Numbered from the stretch's first letter, positions 12,501 to 27,500 are shown. The stretch: DNA of 64,000 nt from Pyxicephalus adspersus (GCF_032062135.1 NC_092859.1:42050259-42114258), one strand, 5' to 3'. Numbers and translations: made by a program. Notes: generated by a model not told the origin, from the letters alone.

Positions 12501-15500
12501 GTAACTTATGTGTATGTTATGTACACATCAGGGCTGTGGAGTCGGTAGATAAATCCTTTGACTCTCTGGTATCTGGTAATCCTTTGACTCAACTCCTTTG
12601 AGTTTCTGGTACCCCCGACTCCCACTCTCCAACTCTGACTTCTCTGTATTTATAGGGTTTTTCATTTTATCTTCACACTTTTGCATTTAAACTTCACAAA
12701 AAAATTTAGACCCCCTAATTATTCATAAATCAATACATTTATTATAAAATTAAATATAACACAATATTTTTACCATAAAAGTTTTTCTCAAGAAACAATA
12801 ATAAAAACATATGAAAATGAAAAATTGATGATTTGTCAATTAGTATGTTTTTTTTTACTTAATAAAATTTTAAAATTAAATATCTTTATTTCAAGGATTT
12901 ATACTAAGTTTTGAGATAACAATATTATTCATCTTTTTTTTTTCAAAGTAATTAGCTTTATATTTAGTGTTGCACTAACCCTTATGGCCAGAGAATTAAG
13001 TAATGCAGAACCTGTGGGGATCGGCAGGATGTCGGGGGACGACAACGGAACAAGGCAAGTGGTGTTTTTTAATCTTTTTAGCGACCCAGAGTGTGACTCG
13101 GGATTACCGCTAGGGGGTAATGTCCGAAGATTGCGGAATAAGCCTCAGGGAAATGAAGGATATTTTGCCAAATTTGGAATTAATGTATCTATTTCAACAA
13201 TAATGCAATATTAATTAATAATTCAATAATACACTGATAAATTCCAATGGTCATTAAAAAGAATTTCTTTAATTCCTGCAAGGCGCAATGATTCCCACTC
13301 TCTTCAAGAAAGGCTTAGCTATGCTAACAAAATCATTGATCTCATTGCTAAGGAAGATGGAAAAAACATCTACTTTCTTGATGAAATAAGTTTTACCATC
13401 TCAATGAGAACCAAAAGGGGAAGATCTCCTATTGGGCAAGGGGCGGTGCATGTTGTGGCTGGAGTGCGTTCCAGAAATTATTCAATTTGTTGTGTGAGGA
13501 ATAAAAATGGGACCCTCCACTTTAACTCACAAGCACAAGCATTTATTCAAGAAGCATTCCTCAATTTTATTGAAGAGGTTTTGAATGTTTTTATTGAAAA
13601 GAGTGTTCAGCATGCCATCCTAATTATGGATAATGTCCCCTTTCATAAAACTAGCCAGGTAAAGAGCTTGGTTGAAAGTAAGGGACACCAACTCTTCTTT
13701 TTACTACCATACTCTCCATTTCTTAATCCTGTTGAGAACATGTTCTCTAAATGGAAAGAAGTAGCAAAAGGAATTAGGCTGATTAATTTGGGTGCTTTAT
13801 TAGAATTTTTAATAATAAGCGAGCAGGATTATTATTATACAAAAATGTTTAGCTTTTTGCCTAAATACCTAAGTGGAGAAAGCATTAATGATTAATAAAT
13901 TAATTACATATTTTTATTTAATGTTTCTTGAGAAAAGCTTTTATGGTAAAAACATTGTGTTATATTTAATTTTATAATAAATTTATTGATTCATGAATTG
14001 GTTGCAAAAGTGTGACGTTTGAATGCAAAACTGTGAAAATAAAATGAGAAACCCTGTAATATGCTAATGTATTTTCCATGTTGATTGAAGGAAGGCAACA
14101 TACATGCCATTTAACCACAGAACTACGGTCTAGGAAGCTGACACTCTACTGTATTGGGCAGTTTAAACAAAAGACAAAAAATGAAAACAATAAGGTTTTA
14201 TTTATTGTTTTTATCAAGTGGCTATAAAGTAGTAGCATAGCATGCATAAAAATCAGGAACAGGAACTTTACCAGTTTAAAAATATGAACACATTCTTTGT
14301 TAGTTTTAAAACAAAAACAAAGCTTAACTACATGAACAAAAACAAAAGTTGGAAAACCTAAAACAGTTTATATACTAAACTTGAAGTATGGTTGTAGAGT
14401 AGAATAGCTCTTAAATGCAATCCACAACTAACTCAATGTAGTGTTGTTCTAATAAAACAGAATTGCTTCTGCCAGGTCCTCTTTCATAGAATCTCTTAAA
14501 TCTTACTTGATTATTTTTAGAGCTGAAAATAGTCTTTCAACAATCACTTGGGTGGGTGACATTGCTGTTACGGTCCTAGCCACATCACTAATAATCTCGG
14601 AGTAAACAAGGATGGCTTCTACAGTTAGTTTCGATGAGCGATCAAACTTTTCAAATTCTTTGAATTCTTTTTATTTGGACATTTTCTGGTCATTTATCTT
14701 TTACTCATATGCAACGTCGCTTTACTGTTGATAGTTCCATTTTGTCCAAGTAGGAATCAAAGTCTAATTCTTCATTTGAAGAGGATGATCCTGAGTTACC
14801 AGTACTTATAGCTTCATCCAGTGGTGGCGTTTCAGGTAGTAATCCCTTCATGCGAACTGCTACATCATAGCTCAACAAAATTTGGCTTATTGGATCAACA
14901 TAAATAGCAGCTAACAAAATTTGATTATCCAGTAAGAGATACTGTTTTCTTCATTGAAGATACAATGTCATCAGCTATTAACCTTCCACTTTTGTTCAGG
15001 CAATATATAAAGCTCTTCCATTTCAAGAAGAATTTACCAGGTTTTAAATCTTCAGATTGCAAACTCCTGGTGACAGTAAAAGGGTTAGAAAGTAGATTTT
15101 CCAGTGCTTTTACTTGTGTCCACTGGCTTTCAGTTAATAAAACATTTACATTGTCCAGTTCTTCAAGAAAGTCTTTTCGTTCGAGCAAATGCTTTACCAT
15201 CAAATAAGTGCTTCCCCAGCATGTTGTTTGATCCAAAATGGCTCCTTTTCCTGCACTTCTTTTTAAAATGGCATCTGTTTTAGGGGCCCTGGCTGCAACA
15301 GTTACTTGCCTCAATTTGCTAATTGGATTAGCTGCATGACGATCTTTCAATCAATCTCCTATTGCAAGTTGCAGAGTATGAACATTTTCTCCAATACTTG
15401 CAGAACTGTCTTCCTCTAATATCTGTCTGTCACTTTCTACATCTACTTTATTTATCTATTTTCTCAATTGTGCTCAACATATTAGAAGCATTATCTGTCA

Positions 15501-18500
15501 CAATACATATAATCTGTTCCTTTTGAAATTCAAAATCTTCTAGAACATCCTCCACTAACTTCTGAAGATAGTCACTAGTGTAATGTGCCTGGGTGTCCTT
15601 TACTCCCAAGGTTCGCGTTATTGTTTTATTATTTTCATCAACAAATCTAACATTAATAGCAAAATAATTGACTCTGTGACGTGTGCATGCATCCATTTTG
15701 TATGAAGACAAAATATCCCTTCAGACTTTTTCACTTAACTAACTTTCTAGTATTAGGTGGTGTGCAAAATGATGTTAAAGTTCAGCCCTGGATGGGAGCA
15801 TATATGGGGAGTGCAGACAGGAGACCTGAACACACATCAGGCCATAGCACTCACCTACACCTATATCATTACACTTGTTTACACTCCAATGAACTTGTTA
15901 AACACAATATATCTGAAATAAAATGAAAACACTTTTCTTTTTGTTTTTTGGTACATAATCCAGATTACAATAATGTGAATGTCAGGTTGTATATTAGCTC
16001 AGTTGAACGTCACACTAGTAGAAATACAACTATGCACTGGGCTTTATTCTTACATAAGAGAAGTACCTAATTATGACTATTGTTTGTGAAAAAGGACATT
16101 TGAACTTGATGTTTTTTTTTTTTTTTAGCTTAAAGTTATCAGGAGTCGGCACATTTTTATTGACTCCGGCTCCGGGTACCCAAAATTGTCTCCGACTCCA
16201 CAGCCCTGGTACACACACACACGTTACTTTTCCTATACCTTAATAACTAATGCCTTGTGTATCTTCTTAGAGATTTAGATGCCAGGGCAAAGAATGAACA
16301 GTACCGGTCCACTTTCAGACTACCCAGAGATGAGAGGTTGGATGGACACACAGACTGCACATTATGGACACCATTTGCCAAGATGCACATCCCCGGGCAA
16401 ATGTTTGTGTCCAATAACTACATCTGTTTTGCCAGCAAGGAAGTGGAAGCTTGCCATCTTATCATACCACTGCGTGAGGTGAGTTTGAGATTCTATCACC
16501 AAGAGTAGGAGGCTATTTCTTTTATCCAGAAAGTTGTCAGATGGTACTCTTAGCATCTGGAGGAAAAGAAGTTTAGGCTCCAGATAAGGAAAGGTTTTTT
16601 TTACGGTAAGGTCTGTGAAAATGTGGAATCGGCTCCCTCAGGAATTAGTTTCAGCAAGTTCTATAGATTGCTTTAAGACAAAGCTGGATGTTTTTCTAGA
16701 AGCACAGAATATAACAGTATTAAGGCTTTAAAGTAAAGATAACTGAGACTGTTGATCCAGGGAACATCCGATTGCCTCATGGAATCAGGAAGGAATTTTT
16801 TTCCCCTGTTGAAGCAAATTGTACCAGGGGATTTTTTTTGCCTTCCTCTGGACCAACTACGTCCATGGGTTTTATATCTGGGATATGTTTATTTCCCTAT
16901 TGGTTGAACTTGATGCACTTATGTCTTTTTTTCAACCTAACCTACTATGTAATTATGTAATAAAAACTGTAAATTACGTGATCCCTACTTATGTAGAGCA
17001 GTATACAGATTGCATATCATATATTCCTAACCCCTTACCTCTTAACATTAGGTTGTATGCTAGTACCTCCCAGGGACTCCCTGTTACCTCTGCATTCATA
17101 AAATTCTGCCACCAGGTAATCACCTGAATTCCTCCCCCCTCCCCAAGTATTTTCTACTTTCTACAGCCTAGTGGGAGAGAGTTTTTTCTCAGAAACCCAC
17201 ATTGCTGCTTGAATAACCTGGACACTTTTTATTGATTTCCAGTGATACGGTTCTCCCAGGCTTCAGAAGAGAGCACTGCATGATAATGTCATGGTGGTAG
17301 AATCAGTTGGTGTGAGCAGAGAGACCCCCCCACCCCCCACCCGACTTAAGACTGTACCTCATTGGTAGATTTATGTGGGGACACCATTATGAGAGAATTA
17401 CTTGATTTAAATATATCTTAGTTCAATAAATATTGTATTTACTGCAATTTGAAGTTTTGTTTTTAATGATTATATAATGGTTTCATTGATATCTTTTCGC
17501 TACCATTTAATAAATTGTATTGTTTAAATAAATAATTATAATCCAGACCCTTCCTTTTCTTTAAAAGATGAAAGATAAGTTTTGCAGCTGAACACAGTTT
17601 GTTGTGGAATGCTGCACAACACCAGCAGTTTTAATTGTCTCACTTTTGGCAATGAAGCAATATCCTGAAGTTATTTACATTTGTATTACTAAATGTCCTT
17701 AGCTTGCAGTAATGAAAAAAATGTTGAACTAGAATATAGCAATAAATAGTAAGTAGTCCCCCCCAACCCCCCTCCCCCCGCTTACTGTTTTTTTTTATAT
17801 AACCTTCATATCTTATCATACCTAGCTTCCTTCATTTGTTTTAAAATGTATTATTAATATTTTGAAAAACAGTACAAAAGTTTTGTTTTTTTTCCTCATG
17901 GCAGTGTTTATTAAAGCAGTGTATATATCCCCAATGGTACTTGGGGTCACTGAAGGTTATAATATTAGGTAAAATGCTTCTGGCCAAATGACACAATTAC
18001 AGCAATTTCTGCAGAGTGATTGCTGGTTGTTCTATCCGTGAGAAAATAGGGTGTTTGCAGTAAAGTAAAACTTCAGGCAAAAGCTAGCAGTGAAAGCAGT
18101 TTGTGTAGATGACATAAGATTTGCCAGATCAAATGGCTGCAGACAGGTGCTGGTTGATCCCAATGAGACATGGTTAGGAAACTCATCCCCCATCATAACA
18201 ATAATAACGAAACTGAACCATGGATAAAGGATCGCTCTCCACAAAAGGATACTTGTAAATTCAATGGAAGCACACAGCAAAACTGACCACACAGTGGCTG
18301 AAGGGGAAAAAGGTGAATGTCTGTTTGTGGTCTAGTTGGATATTCTAGTCCATATTGACTCAAGGTTGGGTTTTGAGCAATTTCTGTAATTCATTTTTTT
18401 TTTCTGAACTGCTGTTGTTATGTCTTACACTTGGATATTATAGGTTGCACTTAGTAAATACAGCTGATTTTTTTAGTCTTTATATCAGGCTGCAAAGCGA

Positions 18501-21500
18501 CAAAAATTTCTAAACCCCCTGTAAGCTTGTATTTTTACTATATCCTACAGGAAAAGTGTAGCATTAAAGCATTGACTATAGTATCGAATATCGGATATTT
18601 CCAGATGAAAATGGCTTGCAAGTAATTATCTAATGTGGGGATATTCTAATCTAACAGGTTACAATTGTGGAAAAAGCTGATAGCTCAAGTGTGTTACCAA
18701 GTCCTCTGTCCATCAGCACTAAAGGGAAGATGACGTTCCTGTTTGCCAATCTGAAAGACAGAAACTTTCTGGTGCAGCGCATCTCTGATTTCTTGCAGAA
18801 GACATCACTTCAAAGGGCTGGAGGAGAAGAGACTGGGGATCAAAAGACTGCGTCAAGAAAAGGAAGCTGGGGAAATGATACGTATGAGGTAAACAGCTTT
18901 CTGCTTTTTGGAACTCTCCTCTAAGGGAAATTAAAATAAATTGTTGTGTAAGACAGTACATCAAAGTTACAATTTTACTAGTGTGAAGCTCAAACTTAAA
19001 GACAATACATTTGTTGCAGAATGAATGGTGCCAGCTTTTCTGAGTTTTGGTAAATCAGCAGAACCTAAATAGCTCAAATATTCAGATGAAATCCACATTT
19101 AAACCATCTAACTCTAAGCTGATTTCTGCAGACTAACAAACAAAAGTAATAAATGGTTTCATATCAATTATTTAAGGGCTTCTGTACATAATTTGCACCC
19201 TCACCCCGTAGTTTCTTTGCTTTTGATTGAATTGATAAGAATTTCTTTTCTCAACTTACAAAAATTGGTTACCACATTTGGTACATTTGTCATTGCCCTT
19301 TCATGGTTTTCCTGAGCAAACCTGTGTGGATTGTTGATTAGGGCTAAGCCATCATCTTAAATCTGTGGTCACCTTGATGTTTTACAATGTGATTTTTACA
19401 TTTTTCTTTCATCCTGACAGACAGCTAAGCTGTTCTCTGGAACTCCAATTGATGTTGGCAGCAGTATTTCTCAAAAAAATGGCTGTGGAGATGCTCCCAC
19501 CGCGTCCCATGGACTTCTCAAACTGTTTCAAAGGGAACCTGCAGAAGACCTGGGGCCAAAATGGGTAATGCATAACTGTATTTAACCTGTTTTTTTTATA
19601 AGGCAAACCTACCAGTCATAACAACCAATATTAAAGAATTTTTTGTTGTTGTGACTTCAGCAATAGGTGTAAAATCTGATTGGAGGCATTTTTTTTACAG
19701 TTTTGTGTCAAGTAATGTCATGATTTTCTAAAAGGGTAGTTATCAATTTCCAAAAAAAGGTGAAATTCTTGATGATTATAATAATAATGCGTTGTGATAT
19801 ATTTGTTTGTTTTTTTTCCTTTTTCTTAGACGAAGGAGAAAATGAAAGAGGAATCTTGGAACATTCACTACTTTGAGTACGGGCGAGGAATGTGTATGTA
19901 TCGAACATCAAAGACCCGAGACCTAGTTTTAAAGGGCATTCCTGAGAGCCTTCGAGGGGAACTTTGGCTCCTATTCTCAGGTAAGTCTGATGTGGTATAA
20001 TATTGGATTATTAGGATTGTGTGATAGAGTAACATTTTCCTGGATAATAGATTATATTTAAAATCATTTGTTTTATTTATCTTGGAATGCTAGATTGAGC
20101 CAACTTAACTACAAATAGTATGAGGGCAAGTGGCACATGTAATGTTGCTACCCCTCTGACATATTGGAGGAGGCAACAGGTTCAGGAAAGCAAAAGCAAA
20201 GTAAAAATTGTCCTCACCTATTGCTGACTCTAAAAGTGCATTTCTGTCTGGATAAGTCTGAAAAATATGTAAACTTACTGTGTATATATTTATTAAAAGC
20301 TTGAAAGAGTGAAGACTGTTCATTTAACAAAATAAGGGGAAATTCTGTTTTCCCTGGATTACCGTGAGACAACCCTTTTCCTTTTGTTTTTTTGCAGAAC
20401 TAAAGGGGGTGCATAAAGCCATCTCTCTCTTATCCTATATAGCCATATAGAGCAGACAGCAAACGTCCTCCAATAGCAAATGTAAAGGTTTGGGATCCGT
20501 CCCATGGTGTTTCAAGATGAACTTCCTCTGTTTTGACATTTTGCTATTTTTGCAACCTCATGTAAAATTTTGAGTAGATGAAATTTAAAGGGATAGTGAG
20601 GGGTGAATATTGGGTTGAGCATGTTGGTAAGATATACAGCAAGCAATGTTTTTATAGACTGGCAGATGTTTGGGGCTTTTCATGATAAGGAGGGTGTCTC
20701 ATTCACGCGCAGGGAGATCGACAAGTTTTATTTCCAACCTAAGTCACCCGATCTCGTGCCTGCATCGGGTGACATGGGAAGGAGAACCTGGAAGAGGAGA
20801 AGATGGCGGTGCTCGGAGACAGATGCCGGGACAACGCGGGACCCAATGGAAGACACCTCCGGATGGATCAGACTGTCCTTTAGGATTGAAGGTAAGTGTA
20901 TTTTTTTGTTTTAAGCACTTTTCAGTTTAGTTCCTCTTTAAGGAAATGTAAATGTAAAATCTGATTTTTTTTTTTTTTTTTTTTTTCATTTGTATTTCAG
21001 GAGCATCAAATGAGATGGCAACTCATCCTGGTTACTATGCTGACCTAGTAGAGAAGTCCATGGGAAAATGTAACCTTGCAACAGATGAGATTGAGCGTGA
21101 CCTCCACCGCTCCATGCCTGAACACCCTGCATTCCAGAATGAGCTAGGAATAGCAGCTCTTCGCCGTGTGCTCACAGCTTATGCTTTCCGCAACCCCAAC
21201 ATTGGATATTGCCAGGTATTAGCATTCTTTGTGCTAGCATAGGTGAATAGGAATAGTAGGTTAAAAAGGCTTCATACGATTACCAGTGGTTTTAAATAAC
21301 CATGTTACAAATGTGACAAGTTGAGTATATGGTTAAAAAAGAGTTTAAGGCAGATATTCCCTCATCAGAAGAAAAAAGTAAATCCAGAGATTTACATAGC
21401 TAAAGTTAAAGACAAACTTGCACTTTATTTATTCAAGTTGCACCCTGGTCTCCCACACCTCCTGAACATGCTGTACACAGTATTTACAAGAAAAGTCAAT

Positions 21501-24500
21501 ATTTGATTTCCAACTACCTTCATTTCAAGATCTTCTGATTGTTTTCAGACTATTCCACAAAAGGTATGCTTATGCATTTTTGTCATTATATGCAAAGTTT
21601 GGATTTCTCAGTAATGTAGCAGTATTGTCATATGCTGAAAAAGTGGTTTCAGAACAGAATCATCTTCTCATATTCTAGGTAACAAAAAAAAATTACTTTT
21701 GTTTGTAGGCCATGAATATAGTGACCTCAGTTCTCCTGCTATACTGTAATGAGGAAGAAGCATTCTGGTTGTTGGTATCGCTGTGTGAACGGATGCTACC
21801 AGATTATTACAATACACGAGTAGTTGGTAAGTCATGATAAACATCCAGCTCATTTGAAACTGTTATTGACAGAAAACCTTTTCAATTGTTAATAATACAA
21901 TATTGTGCTACAGGAAAGAAGTGCTGAGCTCCTTTTAAAAAAAACACATTTAGTATATAGGTAATAGAACAACAATAGCAAAATGTGTAAGAATAAACTT
22001 TTGGGTGTAGTTTAGTAGTCTAATTAACTTGAGGTAGTAGCTCCAAAATTCAGAAAATGCTGTTTTCGAAGGAAGGGGGTGTATTTCAGGCAGGCAAACA
22101 GGGACTGCAGTATTCTGGTATTCTGGCTGTCATCATTCTGGATGACAGCCTCTGGATGAAACCCTCCCAATCAGCTGCAAAGGCTGTCATCCAGAATGAT
22201 GACAGCCTTTGCAGCTGATTGGGAGGGTTTCAATTTGGATGCAACCATATAAAGCAGTACAGCCCATGTAATTGTCTCTTTCAATAAAGAGTGGTGCCAT
22301 TTGTACAACACTTAGATCAGTCCTACCAGCTGCAAAAAAAATAAATATATATATATGGCCAATCTAATTTATTTACCAAGGACAGTCAAATGGGGTTGGG
22401 TTGAAAATGGTTTAAAGCAGTAGTCGCCAACCTTTTGGACATCACGGACCACACATGCGCGGGGAGCAGCGTGTCACTTAAAGAGAAAGAAGCTTCCCCG
22501 AGTGACGTCATAATGCTAGAACCCGCTCACTCCCCTATCGCAGGTACACATTTCAACAACACTTTCATGATTGAGCCAGCAAAGGTTTGAAATAGCATGC
22601 ACAGAATTTTTGTTTGACTAATACCTCTTTATTGGGTATTCAGGAGCCTTGGTGGACCAGGGAGTGTTTGAGGAGCTGACTCGTGAGTGCCTACCTCAGC
22701 TTTCTGAGAAGATGCAAGAGCTGGGAGTCATCTCTACCATTTCTCTTTCTTGGTTCCTTACCCTGTTCCTCAGTGTCATGCCTTTTGAGAGTGCTGTGGT
22801 GGTGGTTGACTGTTTTTTCTATGAAGGCATCAAGTTGATTCTGCAGCTGTCATTGGCTGTACTAGAGGCAAACATGGATGCTCTCTTGAACTCCAGTGAT
22901 GAAGGCGAAGCCATGACAATACTTGGAAGGTAATAAATCACCACTTTAAAAGCAGATTTAATAACCTAGAATTACATGTATCTCACTAGGTGTTAGAAAA
23001 GACATACAAAAAAACCTCTTGCCCTGCTCCTGGTGGCTTTTTTTTTCCTTTAATTGCTGGTGTGTTTCAGTATATAGAGCCTGGCTTTAAGATGATATTG
23101 GACATGTCATTCTTTTTCTTTTTCAAAAAAGTTTATTAGTTTTCCAATTATAAATTACAAACATTGGTAAAATAAACAATAACAAGAAGGAAAAGGAAAC
23201 CTAGTATAGGGGGTCATCAAAAATTATTATCATTTCTTAACTGTCCAAACTAGCCTAGATTTCCATTGTCAAAAAAAGCTTGAGAACTAATAACTATTTA
23301 TTGTTATCTATACAAAAGGTTTAATCAAGAAATATTATAACATAACCATTCTTCAAATCTTTCAGGTCCCCTTACTCTATATCAGAATTATATCAAGTAA
23401 CCAGGGAGGGGTAATAAACGTAAGGGAAACAAAGAAAAAAACATTTGAGCATTTGAAAAAAAGGGGGGGGGGGGAGTTTTAGGGAAACCAACTGGATGAG
23501 GATGAGTTTGGGTGGGTTCCACTCCTAGAGATTACACATTAAAAAATCCACGGGTACCATGTCTTATAAAACTTATTCAGGTTGTTCTTAAGGGTACATG
23601 TCAATTTATCATTAATCATTATCCAAACATTTTATGTTTAGAAAAATCAAGAGGGATATTGGAAGCTTTCCAGTAATCCAGCAATTGTGAAGCAGGCTTC
23701 TAGCAGAATGTATTTAACCAGTGTAATGAACTGTCTCGGAACTGATTCCTCTAGCTCCGCATGGACATGTCATTCTAAGGAGTTTAGTTCTGCTTTTACA
23801 TGTGATGACAGCAGATCGAGTCTGTGTAAACATTTATATCAATACCAACAACAATAAAATCAGTATGGATAAAATGAGGAAGATGCTTGATATTGGATGC
23901 TCAAAGTCCTTTTTTCCTCTAGATATCTTGACAATGTGGTGAACAAGCAAAGTGTGTCACCTCCAATTCCCCACTTGCATGCGCTACTCACCAGTGGTGA
24001 CGAACCTTCAGTTGAAGTTGACATTTTTGATCTCATCAAAGCATCTTATGAGGTAATGCTATCTAATATTTCTTACTTAGAATCATCATCGATATCAAGG
24101 ATAAAGAAATGTATTGTTTTTTTTGCATAAATTCCTATCTTCTGTTTCTAGAAGTTCAGCAGTCTAAGAGCTGATGACATTGAGCAAATGCGGTTCAAGC
24201 AAAGGTTAAAAGTCATACAGTCTTTGGAAGATTCTGCTAAGAGAAGTGTGGTAAGAATAAATAGATCATGTAAAATATGTTACATTGCACTTGGGCAATA
24301 CTTTTTATTGCAAGTGTCACAGCATATAATTTATTTTACCCCTTGCTGATGTTTAGGTGAGAGCCATTTCTACTGACCTTGGCTTCTCCATGGAAGAGCT
24401 AGAAGATCTCTATGTCCACTTCAAGGTTTGTGTTTATTGTTACATGAAGCAAATCATAGAACTAGGTTCATTTAAAAAAGTTATTTTTAATATATATGTA

Positions 24501-27500
24501 ATATAATGTATCTGCACCTACAGTCGTTTCTTCATACTACCGCAAAGCCCAAAAATACTGTCAATCCACCATAATGGAGCTTCCTGTAATGATGTGGCGG
24601 TGATGTTGCACTGCTTCTAATTTCAGAGCAGAGTTTCACTCTCCTGGGTGATACTGTTGTCACTGCTGATTCACAAGTAGCTTGCCAATCAGATTCCTGG
24701 CCACATCTAGTCCTGCTCAATGATTTCTGGATTTAGAGCTCTGCCTGAAATGCACCCTTTTGAGCAGCAGTGCCTGGAAATACATGCAAGATACAAATAA
24801 AAGAGAGTTTAGCCCAGTTAGGAGAGGTAAAATATTATTTTGGTTACTTTTTGAGGCTTTTGCATCACATAGCTGTATTTGGGACTTGTTTGGACTTGCA
24901 TCCTTTTTAGTTGTAGTTTAGGAATGTGACTGAGATGCCAAAGAAAATATGTTCTAGCAATATTTACTCACGCAGCATCTGTACAGGAAGATTCATTTGT
25001 ATTTTACTAATCTTTTAAAAGAACTCATTCAGCTAAGTGATCTAGCCCTATATAAAATATATCAAAGCTCAACCTGTAATTAAAGCTGAACTCCAGAAAA
25101 AGTTAAAAATGACTCTGCAGTGGGGCTCCGGTTTTGTCTATGGAAAACAGCAAAGGCACCACACTTGTCACTATTCCTACTTTCCTGACCTCTGGCATCC
25201 TTCTCCATTTTCATACAGTCTTGAGATGTGGACAGGTTATCTGCTCTAATGAATTAATTGTCCTGCAATTTGGGTGAGCCTTGGAAAACCAGTCATGCAG
25301 CTAGGGTACAGCCTGCGGGAGTGTCAAAAAATATTTCTACTTATTCCTCTAATCTGAAACAGGCATTTAACCCCCAACAGCATGGTGGGGGCACTCGAAA
25401 AATAATTTTGTCAGAAGACCAGGGATGCTCTTTAGATGCTCTCTAGAGCAGATGGCTTACTAACTCTAAGATCTTGCTACTTGGTCTCAGCCCTGCAGCT
25501 TTCTAGCACTATTTTACATTTACCTTTGCATTATATCCTTGCATTATTTACATATGGATCTTTTTGCCATGTAATCCTTTATGTTTTTCACTCAGGCTCA
25601 GCATTTAATGAGCTGTTACTGGGGCGGGAACCGTGCTTCCAGCAATCGCCATGACCCTAGCTTGCCTTACCTGGAGCAGTATCGCATCGACCTCGACCAG
25701 TTTCAGGAGTTGTTTGCTCAGCTCACTCCATGGTCATTTGGACCTCATACAACCATACTAGCAACACGGATTTTTCGCTTGTTGGACAGCAACAAGGATT
25801 CCCTAATAAATTTTAAGGAATTCGTCACTGGACTGGGTTTGTAATAAAAATAAATTGTCATACTTTTTAAGGGATTGTTTTCTATTTAAACCATGGTGAA
25901 AATCATGACAAAAAGTGTATAGTTCATTGCAGTAGGTAGATAGCCACTCTCCATCAGGATTCTAACCAGGTTGTTTTTCCACTTCCATCTGGACCAGTGT
26001 GGATCAGGATCACCAACGTGTACTGCATCTTCTTTATACAAAGCAGTCAAAGAAGGGGTTAAAGGGGAGCAAAAAGGTAGATCAGGCTGTTCTGATCCCA
26101 TGGAGCCAGTTGAGCATCCACTGTCCCCGCCTTTCCTCTGGGTGTAGGGTTCTTCCTATATTCCCAAAAAACAGGTAACAAGTGCTTGGGGTAGGGTCAG
26201 CAAATAGCTTGTCGGGATGTTTCAAATCTCTGTTTGGAGAAGCAGTGTTAAAAAAAAATTATCAACATAGAAGCTTTCAGGGACCCAAGACTGGAAAAAC
26301 CACTGGTCTCTTTAATTTTTGGAGTAGTGGCAGAAAATTGTATCACCTCCCTGAAATAAATAACTACTAACTGGTTCTTTTCCTATTTCCATTGCTTTTG
26401 TATCTTTGCAGGAAAATGTTAGGCATTGTTTTTTAATGCATTTTTGTATTAAAGGCTTTTAAATTTTTCAGGATGGTTACGAAAAATTGTTTTATGATTG
26501 GGCTTGAAATGTGATTCCTTTTGAAGACTGACAACTAGAAACTCTATCAATCTTATTAAGTTCCTTATCTGACACCTTTTAAACGTTTTGCACATGAGTG
26601 ACTGTGTATTCATATTCATCCACAATAAAAACATATAGGTAAAAATCTTCCCTTTCTTGTATATATAGGTATAGGAATGGTATCAGGCATGATTTAAATA
26701 CACACTCCATACTTCCCTTAGGCCAGAGACGGCCTAGCTGGTAGTTCATTCCAGCCTAACGCCCCCTGGCCGATCTGGCCTAATGCCAGATGGATCTGCC
26801 AGGGGGCGTTAAAAACTACCAGAGCCACCTCCTTGCAGTTGCTCCCCTATTTACCTAGGCTGGCGTTGATATTCTGCCGCCGTGGTGAATAGAATGCAAT
26901 GCATACCGAGAAGAGGGATTTCACGTCAGAGGGCATTCCCTGGTGGTGGGCGGAGCCATTAGGGCGGGACTCGGAGTCTGGCCTAGTGTACTCCCGCCCA
27001 CCCCATAAATGGCCTAGTGGCCATAAAAGTTTGCCGACCCCTGCCTTAGGCATTAAATTGTAGCGTGATGGACCTCATCTCTTAGGTCCCAAATTACAAA
27101 GAGACCAACTGCAAAAGTATGTAAAACAAATGCATGAACAATGCATTGCTACTGTCATGTTTTTAACTAATTAGATACATTAAGACTTTTCATTTTTTTA
27201 GCAGAACTTTAACTGCAAGCCGTAAAATCCTATTTTGTTTCCTTTTTTAGGTGGAATGTATCATGGTGATATGACAGATAAATTGAAATTTCTGTACAAG
27301 TTACACCTACCCCCTGGTAAGCATCACAAATTCATGTTCAGATACATGTAGAAAAAAGGAGTCATGTCATGAGTCACCATATGAAAATACCATAAATTTG
27401 TAAGTCAATCATCCTAAGGGACAAGCAACATTAAGAAATAGTAAATAGTTCTTTGGTTAAGGGCCTTGTCCCTGGTGGTATGATTAATGAGGATTTTTAA

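Larger units (their letters stand above)
12529..16208 (-). mobile_element. hAT DNA transposon, nearly full length and inactivated
   Basis: Terminal inverted repeats CAGGGCTGTGGAGTCGG (12529-12545) and CCGACTCCACAGCCCTG (16192-16208) match perfectly over 17 bp. The flanks are GTACACAT (12521-12528) and GTACACAC (16209-16216), an 8-bp target duplication with one change, as for hAT elements. A broken hAT transposase lies on the minus strand inside (about 15711-14450). The left arm is interrupted by a separate Tc1-like element at 12653-14056. The whole complex sits in tbc1d9b intron 5. Confidence 0.88.
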
